Shown: positions 1 to 7,191 of the stretch, piece by piece | Layout: each line of letters starts with the position of its first letter | Position numbering within the stretch: the stretch's first letter is position 1 | NCBI RefSeq assembly: GCF_028707975.1 | Contig: NZ_JAQVZX010000010.1 | Span: 1-46,504 of the forward strand | Source of the DNA: Syntrophomonas sp. | Lineage (GTDB): Bacteria; Bacillota; Syntrophomonadia; Syntrophomonadales; Syntrophomonadaceae | Direction: 5' to 3' | Length of the DNA: 46,504 nucleotides | Translations under genes and position numbers: made by a program | The notes under the pieces: generated by a model | Database searches by the model: none | What the model saw: only the letters and a program-made list of their open reading frames with translations | Told to the model about the DNA's origin: nothing

Positions 1-606
1 GAGGCCCTGGTGGCCAATCGGGGGGTGCGGGGTGGACACGGACACCGGGGAATTTCATTTCCCAATATTTGGGCTCGGGACGAAACGGTGGAGGCAGTTA
101 GAAAGGCTCATATAGTGGGTTATAACAGCCTGGTTGAGCCGGCCCGGGAAATGGCGGAGAAGGTTTTGGAGGCTTATGCTATTCAGCCCCGGTTTTTGTT
201 TGAGGCTAATATCAGGAGGGTTTTGATGTTCTCCCAGGAGAAAAAGTTCGAGGCTATGTTAAGAGGCCGGAAAGTGCTGCTGATCAGTTCCCTGGCCCCC
301 CGGCTCAAAACTATACGGCAGCAGGAATACAAAGACCGGCTGGATTGTGATTTAGTCGCTGCGCTTAGTATTTATGACTATGAAGAAATCCCGGAAGTAA
401 AAAGACAGCTTGACCGCTATGACTTTGACCTCTGCTTGTTAGCCGCCGGTGTGAACGCCATCATCCTGGCAGCTTATATAGCCGAATATCTGGGTAAAGT
501 TGCTTTTGACATCGGCTGGTGCATGGAAACCATGATCAGTGGAGAAATATTTGTTGACCCCTGGCTGGGAAATATAATCGGCCTGGAGACGCTGTTGCAG
601 ATGTAA
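1..606 (+). CDS. GT-D fold glycosyltransferase-like protein, 5' end outside window
   Basis: The reading frame is open from base 1, so the start lies to the left of the window. What remains aligns along its whole length with residues from about 90 to the end of the full-length paralogue at 2834-3703. Shared blocks are HRGI.FPNI.ARDE.VEAV, RRVLMFSQ, DLCLL.AGVNA and the C-terminal IGL..LLQM. The family is related to GT-D/DUF1792-type glycosyltransferases, known for adding sugars to surface glycoproteins; the sugar and acceptor are unknown here. The part carrying the D-x-E signature is missing from view. The stop lies three bases from the stop of the convergent paralogue at 610-1293. A GTG at base 10 is only an internal codon, not the start. 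Family assignment is by recognised motifs and paralogy. Confidence 0.75.
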   Translation, partial: EALVANRGVRGGHGHRGISFPNIWARDETVEAVRKAHIVGYNSLVEPAREMAEKVLEAYAIQPRFLFEANIRRVLMFSQEKKFEAMLRGRKVLLISSLAPRLKTIRQQEYKDRLDCDLVAALSIYDYEEIPEVKRQLDRYDFDLCLLAAGVNAIILAAYIAEYLGKVAFDIGWCMETMISGEIFVDPWLGNIIGLETLLQM

Positions 607-609
607 AGT

Positions 610-1293
610 TCATTTCCAAAACTCTAGCTGCATTCCCCGGCCTAAATCAATAGCCACTTTGCCTTGTGCCGCCAGTTCTACCGCCAGTATTACGGCATTG
701 GAACCAGCGGAAATAAGAGCCAGATCGAAATCAAGCTTGCTGCTTTCCTCCATTACCCGCCCCAGTTCAGCGTAATTGCTTATAGAAATAGTTCCGGCCA
801 CTGCTATTCCGTATTTTTCTTGCAAGAGCGAAGCCAGGCTGCTGGCCGCTTTGCCTATCAGCAACAGGCGGTAGTGTTGCAACAGGCTGATAAATTGATC
901 TGATTTGGGTAAATAGGTATTGATAAAGGCATAACAGAGCTGACGAGGCTTTATATTATAGTAGGAGAAGACCTCTTCCGTAAGGGGTTTCCATATAAAA
1001 ACCTCCTCCTGATGGAGCACTCCCACAATATCTGCCTTCTGAACTGCATCCAGCAAACGATTACGGGCTGGATAATTGGGCAAGGTTACCCCCGTCCAGT
1101 TTTCATCTTCAGCCCACCATATCTCCGCAATTTCATCTTCCGCTATGATGGTTCCCTGGGCCATGACCTGGTTTTCAGCATCCCCTATCCGCACCAGGGA
1201 GAAGCCTAGCTGGTTACGCAAACAATAGTTGATCCGCCCGGTTATTTCCGTTAGTTCTGCAAAATCGTCCTTGTAGATAATGAACCTGCCCAC
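610..1293 (-). CDS. GT-D fold glycosyltransferase-like protein, divergent paralogue
   Basis: A 227-residue protein, starting at a GTG at 1293 that follows an AGGAGG ribosome binding site by six bases; an upstream ATG at 1323 would place that site inside the gene. It has the family layout: FSLVRIGDAE near residue 40 (the D-x-E signature of GT-D enzymes, here Asp38 and Glu40), KADIVGV in the middle, and the C-terminal LALISAGSNAVILAVEL block followed by GKVAIDLG. It is clearly diverged from its two neighbours and shorter at both ends, but keeps both acidic residues, so it may be the catalytically intact member. It converges with the gene at 1-606 and is divergent from the epimerase at 1473, with which it probably shares the upstream region. 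Substrate unknown. Confidence 0.75.
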   Translation of the reverse strand: MGRFIIYKDDFAELTEITGRINYCLRNQLGFSLVRIGDAENQVMAQGTIIAEDEIAEIWWAEDENWTGVTLPNYPARNRLLDAVQKADIVGVLHQEEVFIWKPLTEEVFSYYNIKPRQLCYAFINTYLPKSDQFISLLQHYRLLLIGKAASSLASLLQEKYGIAVAGTISISNYAELGRVMEESSKLDFDLALISAGSNAVILAVELAAQGKVAIDLGRGMQLEFWK

Positions 1294-1377
1294 CGAACCC
1301 CTCCTCTTGATTAGATCTACCAAAAAGTTATTCCCTTATGACCAGTCTTTCTCCCTGAACATTTATCACTATAGCTG

Positions 1378-1432
1378 GCTAATGCATATTATAAGAAAGG
1401 TAAATGCTTCTCTAGTCATATTATGCATTAGC
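1378..1432. promoter_or_regulatory. Inverted repeat between divergent genes
   Basis: GCTAATGCATA at 1378-1388 is matched by TATGCATTAGC at 1422-1432, an 11-bp perfect inverted repeat with a 33-bp spacer. It sits between the divergent GT-D gene and the epimerase gene, where a shared operator would be expected. The TATGCATTAG core also occurs near the left end of the MITE copies in this window, so a decayed element is an alternative reading. Confidence 0.35.
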
Positions 1433-1472
1433 TCTATTTTTTTCCCCTGTTAAGTTGAAAGGGAGAATTAAT

Positions 1473-2402
1473 GTGAAGATCCTGCTTACCGGCGGCGCTG
1501 GTTTCATTGCTTCTCATATATGCGACCGGCTTATTTGTGAAGGGCATGAAGTGGTAGTAATCGACAACCTCTCAACGGGGAGGCTGGAGCTGTTAAATCC
1601 CCGGGCTTATTTTTACCAACTTGACCTCTGTGATCCGGCTATTGCCCTGGTATTCCAGATTGAAAAACCTGAGCTGGTAATACACCATGCGGCTCAGGTC
1701 AGTGTCAATAATTCCTGGGATAATCCAGTGTTTGATGCGGTTACTAATATTATTGGCTCACTAAACCTTTTTGAAAACTGCCGGCAGTACAAAGTGAAAA
1801 AAATAATCTATGCTTCTTCCGCCGCCATATATGGTGAGCCACTATACCTGGGCATCGATGAAAAACATCCGGTTAAACCGCTTTCTTTTTATGGACTTTC
1901 CAAATACCTGGCGGAAATCTATCTTAAGTATTATGCCGGGCTATTTGGTCTTAAATTCACCATCCTGCGCTATGCCAATGTGTATGGCCCCCGACAGCGC
2001 AGTGACGGGGAGGGGGGAGTAGTAGCTATTTTCCTTTCTTCTCTTTTAAAAGGTGAAGCGCCCGTGATTTTCGGACAGGGAGAGCAGAGCCGGGATTTTA
2101 TTTATGTGGCTGATATAGTTGAGGCTAATATCCAGGCTTTGACCCGGGCGGAAAATGAAGTTCTCAACCTGGGAACGGGAAAGGAGCTTAGTATTAACCA
2201 GCTGTATGCCAGCTTAAAAGAACTTCTATGCAGCCAACTGCAGCCGGTATATGTACCGGAACGCCCGGGAGATATAATGCATAGTTATTTTGACCAGCGC
2301 AAGGCTGCTGAGCTTCTGGATTGGGAACCCTCTTATCCATTGCAAGAGGGACTGTGTAAAACTATTGAGTATGACCGCGGTGCCAGGCACTTAAGTTGTT
2401 AA
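1473..2402 (+). CDS. NAD-dependent sugar epimerase/dehydratase (UDP-glucose 4-epimerase-like)
   Basis: An extended short-chain dehydrogenase/reductase of 309 residues. The N-terminus has the Rossmann glycine motif TGGAGFIASH, then DNLSTG, the HHAAQVSVNNSW region, the SSAAIYG serine, and the catalytic YGLSKYLAE tyrosine-lysine pair. The later YANVYGPRQ block is typical of the UDP-glucose 4-epimerase branch. The family interconverts or dehydrates nucleotide sugars in the cytoplasm; 4-epimerisation is the likely reaction but the sugar cannot be read from sequence. The start is a GTG at 1473, seven bases after GGGAG; a TTG at 1455 has no such site. It lies among glycosyltransferase-like genes, consistent with supplying a sugar donor for them. 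A MITE has inserted 13 bases after its stop. Confidence 0.88.
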   Translation: MKILLTGGAGFIASHICDRLICEGHEVVVIDNLSTGRLELLNPRAYFYQLDLCDPAIALVFQIEKPELVIHHAAQVSVNNSWDNPVFDAVTNIIGSLNLFENCRQYKVKKIIYASSAAIYGEPLYLGIDEKHPVKPLSFYGLSKYLAEIYLKYYAGLFGLKFTILRYANVYGPRQRSDGEGGVVAIFLSSLLKGEAPVIFGQGEQSRDFIYVADIVEANIQALTRAENEVLNLGTGKELSINQLYASLKELLCSQLQPVYVPERPGDIMHSYFDQRKAAELLDWEPSYPLQEGLCKTIEYDRGARHLSC

Positions 2403-2415
2403 CTTATTAGATGGT

Positions 2416-2599
2416 GATATCACTGCAAAAAGTAATAAATATGCATTAGTGTGCATAAGTATACCGCTCAGCACCCATAATAGCGACTGCAAGGCATTGT
2501 AAGGCCGTTCTTCGCCCGCCCGCTTTCACCTTCGCCAACGCTCGTTTTGTATATTTATGCAACCCTTATGCAACAAAAAGGGTTTTTTGCAGTGGAGTC
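2416..2599 (+). mobile_element. MITE-like element, copy 1 (184 bp)
   Basis: Left end GATATCACTGCAAAAA and right end TTTTTTGCAGTGGAGTC form imperfect terminal inverted repeats. The 6-bp direct repeat GATGGT flanks it (2410-2415 and 2600-2605), which marks transposition. It has no open reading frame. The interior keeps the family's TATGCATTAGTGTGCATA block and the TATGCAACCCTTATGCAAC block near the right end. Three further complete copies occur at 30367, 40866 and 43853. It lies just after the epimerase stop and may act as its 3' end. Confidence 0.88.
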
Positions 2600-2690
2600 G
2601 ATGGTTAATAAGAAAAGTGAGGAGTAAGGCGTGAGGTTTAATATACCAGGTATAATTCACTCTTCAAGCACTAAGCTTTCACATTTTATT

Positions 2691-2751
2691 CCGGAACTCA
2701 GCATGTCTCCTTCGTATTGGTTCACAATTTATCATGTGTGCTGAGTTCCGG
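2691..2751. other. 13-bp perfect inverted repeat upstream of a GT-D gene
   Basis: CCGGAACTCAGCA at 2691-2703 is exactly complementary to TGCTGAGTTCCGG at 2739-2751, leaving a 35-base loop. No run of T follows it on either strand, so it is not a classical terminator. It lies about 80 bases before the ribosome binding site of the GT-D gene at 2834 and could be an operator, an RNA hairpin in the leader, or a relic of a small element. The rest of 2606-2820 shows no gene. Confidence 0.4.
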
Positions 2752-2833
2752 GTATGGCGTTATTAAGGTGAAAAAGTAACACCTATGGGATTTTAACATA
2801 ATTTGATAATAAAGTTATTTGGAGGTGATTCTG

Positions 2834-3703
2834 ATGGGAAATAATCCAACTATTAGAATAAGGGTGGGAAGGAGCAGTAGGGTATCTTTGCTTCCTGGTT
2901 CTTCCCCCTATTCCATTAGAGAAGCCCCTATCGTTTCTTTCAATACTCCCTGGCTTAACTCAGCACAATTAATGCATAAAATATGGTTGGCTCTGGAAAA
3001 AAAGCAGGGGTTGTCGGTGGTTTCCATCGGACAGACGGAGGCTTTTGTAATGGCCCAGTATGTTTTGTTTTCCGAAGAAGAATTCTTAAGCCACCGGGAG
3101 GCCGAAATAGCCAACCAGGGTAGCCGGGAAGGCTTTATGCATCGGGGTATTCGTTTTCCCAATATAGCAGCCCGGGATGAAGCCGTAGAAGCAGTGAAAA
3201 AAGCTGATATTGTAGGCTACAATACCATTGAAGCGGTAGCGCGAGATTTAACGGAAAAGGTTTTTGCACTGCATCAAATCCATCCTCGATTTTACTTTGA
3301 AGCTCACCTGCGCCGGGTATTGATGTTCTCACAGAAGGAAAGGTTTGAGCGGATACTGGCGGGCAGGAGAATTCTTTTAATTGGAGCCCTGGCGCCGCAA
3401 GCGGCTCTGGTTTTAAACACCAAATTAAAGCACCGCCTGGGTTTCGAAATAGCGGCAGCCATCCCTCTCTATGAATTTGAAGAGATACCCTGGGTAAAGG
3501 AACAGATTGCCCGCCAAAACTTTGACCTTTGCCTACTGGGGGCAGGGGTGAATGCGGTAATACTGGCTTCATATATTGCGCGCCATTTAGGCAAGGTAGC
3601 TGTAGACCTGGGCTCGGGTATGGAAAGCCTGATTACGGGAAAGATTGTGAGCGATTCTTTTATTAATGAGGTTATAGGACTCGATCGTTTGCTGCAGATG
3701 TAG
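2834..3703 (+). CDS. GT-D fold glycosyltransferase-like protein, full-length paralogue
   Basis: A 289-residue protein starting at an ATG five bases after GGAGGTGA; the longer frame from 2819 would swallow that site. It is the closest relative of the protein at 1-606 and shares its motif order: KADIVGYNT, RRVLMFSQ, GRRILLIGALAP, DLCLLGAGVNAVILAS, and GKVAVDLGSGME. In the N-terminal signature the usual IGD-x-E reads IGQTE, so the first acidic residue is Gln67 while Glu69 remains. That change could mean altered catalysis or a structural role. A serine/arginine-rich stretch of about 40 residues precedes the conserved domain. It lies immediately upstream of the CgeB-like glycosyltransferase and is read in the same direction. 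Acceptor and sugar are unknown. Confidence 0.78.
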   Translation: MGNNPTIRIRVGRSSRVSLLPGSSPYSIREAPIVSFNTPWLNSAQLMHKIWLALEKKQGLSVVSIGQTEAFVMAQYVLFSEEEFLSHREAEIANQGSREGFMHRGIRFPNIAARDEAVEAVKKADIVGYNTIEAVARDLTEKVFALHQIHPRFYFEAHLRRVLMFSQKERFERILAGRRILLIGALAPQAALVLNTKLKHRLGFEIAAAIPLYEFEEIPWVKEQIARQNFDLCLLGAGVNAVILASYIARHLGKVAVDLGSGMESLITGKIVSDSFINEVIGLDRLLQM

Positions 3704-3773
3704 ATGTCAGGAAAGCAGCCAGAACCCGAGACAGGGGGAGGTTTCGTTTGTCTTCTCTGGGTGCCGGGCAATC

Positions 3774-3825
3774 GCTTGCATATTTATGCAATTCTTACGA
3801 AATAAAAGGAGTTTTCAGTAGAGTC
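3774..3825 (+). mobile_element. Decayed right end of a MITE
   Basis: The stretch TGCATATTTATGCAATTCTT followed by a block ending in TTTTCAGTAGAGTC resembles the right end of the complete MITE copies with several substitutions. No left end or direct repeat can be recognised. It directly precedes the ribosome binding site of the CgeB-like gene, so it forms that gene's leader. Confidence 0.5.
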
Positions 3826-3845
3826 AACTTTTAGGAGTGAAAGAA

Positions 3846-4841
3846 ATGAGAGTACTGGTAACGACTGGAGATTTTAGCCGCTATCTCTCGCCCAATTTTC
3901 ACTACTTGCTTACGGAATTGGGTAAGATGGTGGATATTGAGCTTTGGCACTGGTCGGGGGATATCAATGAGATTATTCGTAGCCTGGATGTAAAGCCGGA
4001 CTTTGTTTTTGTTAACGAATTTGCCGAGACCAATTCCCCTGTTATTACTGGCCTTGCGGGCCTGGCCATACCCTGGGCGGTTTTGCTCCATGACCTGCAT
4101 TTCGAAATTGAGTCTCGTAAAAGGATGTTAAGAGAGATAAATGCACCCGGGGTATTTTCGCTTTACCGGGACAGGTTTTCCGAATGGTATCCGGAGTTCT
4201 GGCCCCAGTTCAGGTGGCTTCCTCACCACGCCAATACTGAGGTTTTTTATGATCATGCTTTAAACCGGGATATAGATTATCTGATGCTGGGGGCGGTGCA
4301 TGAAAGAATCTATCCCTTGCGTTGCCGGATACTGGAGAAAATGAGTGACAAGCCGGGCTTTGTTTATCATGAACATCCGGGATATCAGAATTTTTCTGAA
4401 GAAGACGGGGCTTTGGTGGGAACACGCTATGCCGGGGAAATCAACCGGGCTAAAATATTTTTGAGCTGTGACTCTATTTACCGTTACCCTCTAGCCAAGT
4501 ATTATGAGGTTCTGGCCTGTAAAACCCTGCTTCTGGCTCCAGCTTCCCAGGAGCTTGCCGATCTGGGTTTCCAGCCCGGGGTGCATTTTGTTGATATCAA
4601 TGAATATGATTTTGAGGAAAAGGCGGAGTATTACCTGCAGCACGAGGAGGAACGCCTGCAAATAGCGGAGCAGGGCTATGAGATGGTGCGAACCCACCAT
4701 TATACCGGCAGGAGGGCCTTGGATTTAAAAATCGCCATAGAGGAGATCTGCCGCAGTTGGACGCGGGGAGGCCAGCATATAATAGGCAAAGCGCAGCAGT
4801 TCTCCAGCCGCATCCGGATAAGAAAAGGAGTACGCTTATAA
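3846..4841 (+). CDS. CgeB-like glycosyltransferase (spore surface type)
   Basis: A 331-residue GT-B type glycosyltransferase of the CgeB/YkvP family. The N-terminal half carries FVFVNEF and AVLLHDLHFE. The C-terminal half has the conserved donor-binding region LAKYYEVLACKTLLLAPAS followed by DLGFQPGVHFVDI and the closing GYEMVRTHHYTGRRA. In Bacillus, CgeB acts in glycosylating the outer spore layer; that role here is inference from the family. The ATG at 3846 sits eight bases after AGGAG (3833-3837); a GTG at 3837 overlaps that site and is unlikely. It follows the GT-D gene by about 140 bases, filled by a decayed MITE end, and ends shortly before a separate promoter at 4858. Confidence 0.82.
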   Translation: MRVLVTTGDFSRYLSPNFHYLLTELGKMVDIELWHWSGDINEIIRSLDVKPDFVFVNEFAETNSPVITGLAGLAIPWAVLLHDLHFEIESRKRMLREINAPGVFSLYRDRFSEWYPEFWPQFRWLPHHANTEVFYDHALNRDIDYLMLGAVHERIYPLRCRILEKMSDKPGFVYHEHPGYQNFSEEDGALVGTRYAGEINRAKIFLSCDSIYRYPLAKYYEVLACKTLLLAPASQELADLGFQPGVHFVDINEYDFEEKAEYYLQHEEERLQIAEQGYEMVRTHHYTGRRALDLKIAIEEICRSWTRGGQHIIGKAQQFSSRIRIRKGVRL

Positions 4842-4857
4842 AGCGCAAGCCTTCCTA

Positions 4858-4886
4858 TTGCATGAAGCCTGGATGCTGTGTATAAT
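4858..4886 (+). promoter_or_regulatory. Sigma-A type promoter for the DUF1858 gene
   Basis: TTGCAT at 4858-4863 and TATAAT at 4881-4886 are separated by 17 bases, a near-consensus vegetative promoter. Transcription would start near 4893, leaving a leader of about 110 bases before the TTG start at 5003. The leader includes a small hairpin (AACC...GGTT near 4903-4918). Confidence 0.65.
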
Positions 4887-5002
4887 TATGACAAAATGTT
4901 AACCTCTGCAGGGGTTGCTTTTATTAAAGCAGGGTTCCAAGTTTAAAAGTTGGGAAATAATATCCCACAAAACCCTTCTAAATTATGATTGGAGGTGTGG
5001 CT

Positions 5003-5197
5003 TTGATTACCAAGGACATGGTGATACAGGAAATTGTGACCAAGTATCCTCAGACTCTTCCGGTTTTCGGACAGTTCAATATGGGGTGCCTGGGATGCAG
5101 CGGGGCACTTTTTGAAACGCTGGAACAAGGGGCATTGGCTCACGGTATTGATGTTGATGCGATGTTAAAAGCTTTAAATGATTTGATAAAAAAATAA
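5003..5197 (+). CDS. DUF1858 domain protein (putative redox disulfide)
   Basis: A 64-residue protein that is one complete DUF1858 domain: ITKDMVIQEIVTKYPQTLPV, then FNMGCLGC, then a C-terminal helix with AHGIDVDAMLKALNDL. The family, also called hybrid-cluster-associated disulfide domain, is common in anaerobes; the CxxC pair (GCLGCSG) is thought to be redox active or metal binding. The start is a TTG at 5003, five bases after GGAGGTG; the ATG at 4985 would put this site inside the gene. It has its own promoter (4858) and terminator (5217), so it is a single-gene unit. Confidence 0.8.
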   Translation: MITKDMVIQEIVTKYPQTLPVFGQFNMGCLGCSGALFETLEQGALAHGIDVDAMLKALNDLIKK

Positions 5198-5216
5198 CTA
5201 TTATTAAGACTTTAAA

Positions 5217-5246
5217 GAGCAGCTGCAAAACGGCTGCTTCTTTTTT
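5217..5246 (+). terminator. Rho-independent terminator after the DUF1858 gene
   Basis: A GAGCAGC / GCTGCTTC stem (5217-5223 and 5233-5240) is followed by a run of six T, 20 bases after the stop at 5197. Confidence 0.75.
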
Positions 5247-5474
5247 ACTGGTTTTTACTGTCTGTGGTCTCTGGTTCCCGCTTCTGAATAGTGCAGCCAA
5301 AAGCATTTCTTTTTGCGGCAGGAATTTATGCAGCAGACGTTGAATCAAGAATTAATCGTTCCTTTTTGAAGCAGGATGCATTTTGCTATTATGCTCAGGT
5401 TAAATTGATACCTTTGGTAGCTGAGGGGTAGCTGGCCGGGTTCTTAGTTGAAGCGGAAGAAAAGAGTGAGTAAA

Positions 5475-5738
5475 ATGGAGAAGCCGATTTTACTGGGCAA
5501 CTTTATATTTTGTTCTCTGCAGCAAGTTCCATTGCTGGGTAATGATTGCCAGGCATGTGATTATTTACGGAGCAGAGAAAACGAACATTTTTGCATCTAT
5601 GAAGCGGAAGTGGAGAATGGTTCTGCAGATATCTACCAGGTCAGAGCAGTTATTGAGGTTTTGCTCGATTTGCTGGCTGTTGGGCAAAAGGACTTAAGAC
5701 TGGAAGAACTGGAGAGCTTGCTATTAAAAAGGAAATAG
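5475..5738 (+). CDS. Small protein with four cysteines, unknown function
   Basis: An 88-residue protein starting MEKPILLGNF. I do not recognise the family. Four cysteines sit in the first half (FCSL, then DCQACDY, then HFCIYE), a spacing that could bind a zinc ion or a cluster. The second half (VRAVIEVLLDLLAVG and a Leu/Glu-rich tail) looks helical. The ribosome binding site is weak (GAGTGAG); the chosen ATG at 5475 is the first methionine that begins an ordinary-looking sequence after a Lys/Arg-rich stretch. It lies between the DUF1858 gene and the sigma-54 promoter region and is likely a separate unit. Confidence 0.55.
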   Translation: MEKPILLGNFIFCSLQQVPLLGNDCQACDYLRSRENEHFCIYEAEVENGSADIYQVRAVIEVLLDLLAVGQKDLRLEELESLLLKRK

Positions 5739-5763
5739 CAAGCATATGGGGTGATGAAACATA

Positions 5764-5785
5764 CGGGGACATTCCTCTGTCCCCA
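5764..5785. repeat. REP-like hairpin GGGGACA...TGTCCCC
   Basis: CGGGGACA and TGTCCCC flank a six-base loop. Hairpins of this form are common dispersed palindromes in many Firmicutes and often accompany REP-type sequences. It follows the four-Cys gene by 25 bases and might serve as its 3' end, although only short T runs follow. The text nearby repeats the words CCCCATACCT twice (5781 and 5815 region). Confidence 0.45.
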
Positions 5786-5851
5786 TACCTAAAAGGAAGG
5801 TGTGCCCCCATACCTACTACCTAAAATCTTAAAATGTTCTAAAATATGCGA

Positions 5852-5895
5852 AAAGCGATACGGGATTGAATCAATAATTCAATTATGCATCGTTT
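5852..5895. promoter_or_regulatory. Palindromic enhancer candidate for the sigma-54 promoter
   Basis: Two nested inverted repeats share one centre near 5874: AAGCGAT (5853) with ATCGTTT (5889), and ATTGAAT (5865) with ATTCAAT (5877). The centre lies about 105 bases upstream of the -24 element at 5980, a normal distance for the upstream activating site of a sigma-54 activator. It is a candidate binding site for the regulator at 12897-15701. Confidence 0.5.
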
Positions 5896-5979
5896 CTTTT
5901 TATTTCTGCCAATGCATTTTTGCTTTAGAAAGCCCAATATAACGACAAAAACATCTAGATTTTCTTGGAATAGAAAAAT

Positions 5980-5995
5980 TGGCACGCAACTTGCA
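5980..5995 (+). promoter_or_regulatory. Sigma-54 (RpoN) promoter of the beta-oxidation cluster
   Basis: TGGCACG at 5980-5986 and TTGCA at 5991-5995, separated by four bases, match the -24/-12 consensus TGGCACG-N4-TTGCA exactly. The predicted start is close to 6005. It points towards crotonase at 6362 and requires an AAA+ activator, for which the convergent gene at 12897-15701 is the natural candidate. No equally good site was noticed elsewhere in the window. Confidence 0.88.
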
Positions 5996-6000
5996 ACAGT

Positions 6001-6050
6001 ATAAGGGTGTTACGCAAACAGTCATGTTTGTAACCCCCTTATATTTTTTT
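6001..6050 (+). terminator. Strong hairpin plus T-run at the sigma-54 transcript start
   Basis: Three nested stems, ATAAGGG/CCCTTAT, GTTAC/GTAAC and AAACA/TGTTT, form a long hairpin at 6001-6042 followed by eight T. It has the form of an intrinsic terminator, yet begins essentially at the predicted start site of the sigma-54 promoter. It may be an attenuator or give a tiny RNA. Confidence 0.7.
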
Positions 6051-6056
6051 TATTAA

Positions 6057-6160
6057 ACTACTGCTCTGTGATGCTTAGGGCAGACCGGGTTGAGGACAAA
6101 GCCTGGTGCGAACGGAATATCTAAGCCCTGTAACATCATAGAACAGTAGTCCCCTTTTTT
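6057..6160 (+). ncRNA. Structured leader or small RNA of unknown class
   Basis: A long multi-part hairpin: ACTACTG (6057) with CAGTAGT (6144), TGATG (6069) with CATCA (6134), AGGGC (6077) with GCCCT (6125), and an inner CCGGGTT/AGCCTGG stem. An unpaired purine-rich stretch (GCGAACGGAATATCTAA) lies between the inner stem and the closing GCCCT. A run of six T follows at 6155. The segment AGGGCAGACC...GACAAAGCC recalls the c-di-GMP-I riboswitch core, but the match is incomplete and I do not assign the class. It sits in the leader of the beta-oxidation cluster, 200 bases before crotonase, and could be a riboswitch with terminator, or a separate small RNA. Confidence 0.5.
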
Positions 6161-6361
6161 CTTTAACATCGTTTTCCATGCTTCAAGGCATTCGATATAT
6201 TATACTCAAATTTATTGAGTAGCAAGCAAACTTATATTTAGATAAATTATTCAGCAAAAAGGAGGGATAGTACGGCATAACTACATACTTTTCCTTGAAA
6301 AAGTAAATGATACTTTAGGAAAAGCTTTACCAGAAAAATAAATAGAGAAGGGGGGAATTAA

Positions 6362-7144
6362 ATGGCTTACGAAAACATTATTCTGGAAAAAGAAGAGAAA
6401 CTGGCGGTACTATACATCAACCGGCCTAAAGCGATGAACGCGCTCAACAAAGAAACACTTCTGGAAATTAAAGATGCCGTTACGGCAATTAAAGATGATC
6501 CAACGGTTGAATTGTTAATTATTACTGGAAGCGGAGACAAGTCCTTTGTCGCCGGTGCCGACATAGCTTTTATGCAAAACCTGAGTGCTATGGAAGCGCG
6601 GGAATTTGGGGCGCTGGGACAAAAAGTATTTCGCCTGATAGAAGCGATGGAGAAACCGGCTATTGCAGCAGTAAACGGTTTTGCCCTGGGTGGCGGTTGT
6701 GAATTGGCTATGTGTTGTGATTTTCGCATTGCGGCCAGCAACGCCAAGTTTGGGCAACCGGAAGTCGGGCTGGGAATCACTCCTGGTTTTGGCGGCACTC
6801 AGCGTCTACCCAGGTTGGTTGGCTCAGGAATGGCCAAACAATTATTGTATACGGCTGATGTAATTAATGCTGATGAAGCTTTCCGCATTGGTCTGGTTAA
6901 TAAAGTAGTGCAACCGGAAGAATTATTGTCTGAAGTAAAAAAAATAGCCGGGCGTATTTTAAGCAAAGGTCAGCTCGCCGTTCGCTTATCCAAAGCGGCT
7001 GCCAATGAAGGCATGCAGACCGATATTGACCGGGCTATGAGTATAGAAGCGGATGCTTTTGGTCTTTGTTTTGCTACACAGGATCAGAAGGAAGGAATGA
7101 CGGCTTTTCTTGAGAAGAGAAAAGCTAATTTTATTAGTAAGTAG
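6362..7144 (+). CDS. crt: Enoyl-CoA hydratase (crotonase)
   Basis: A 260-residue crotonase-family enzyme that hydrates crotonyl-CoA to 3-hydroxybutyryl-CoA in the cytoplasm. The first oxyanion segment is FVAGADIAFM near residue 65. The second is GFALGGGCELAMCCDFRIA, with Glu114 as one catalytic acid; Glu134 in GQPEVGLGITPGFGGTQRLPR is the other, and the 20-residue spacing equals that of mammalian crotonase. Full family length; ATG preceded by AAGGGGGG. It is the first gene after the sigma-54 promoter and leader, followed after 47 bases by 3-hydroxybutyryl-CoA dehydrogenase. In a butyrate-degrading syntroph it would run in the oxidative direction. Confidence 0.93.
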   Translation: MAYENIILEKEEKLAVLYINRPKAMNALNKETLLEIKDAVTAIKDDPTVELLIITGSGDKSFVAGADIAFMQNLSAMEAREFGALGQKVFRLIEAMEKPAIAAVNGFALGGGCELAMCCDFRIAASNAKFGQPEVGLGITPGFGGTQRLPRLVGSGMAKQLLYTADVINADEAFRIGLVNKVVQPEELLSEVKKIAGRILSKGQLAVRLSKAAANEGMQTDIDRAMSIEADAFGLCFATQDQKEGMTAFLEKRKANFISK

Positions 7145-7191
7145 TTTTGCGGCAAGCAAATTATTTATAAAGAATTTAGGAGGTAACTACT

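Noticed and set aside
6057-6160. Assignment of the leader RNA to 6S RNA, SRP RNA or the c-di-GMP-I riboswitch
   Set aside because: The length and conserved core bases of each class do not fit by eye; it is left unassigned.
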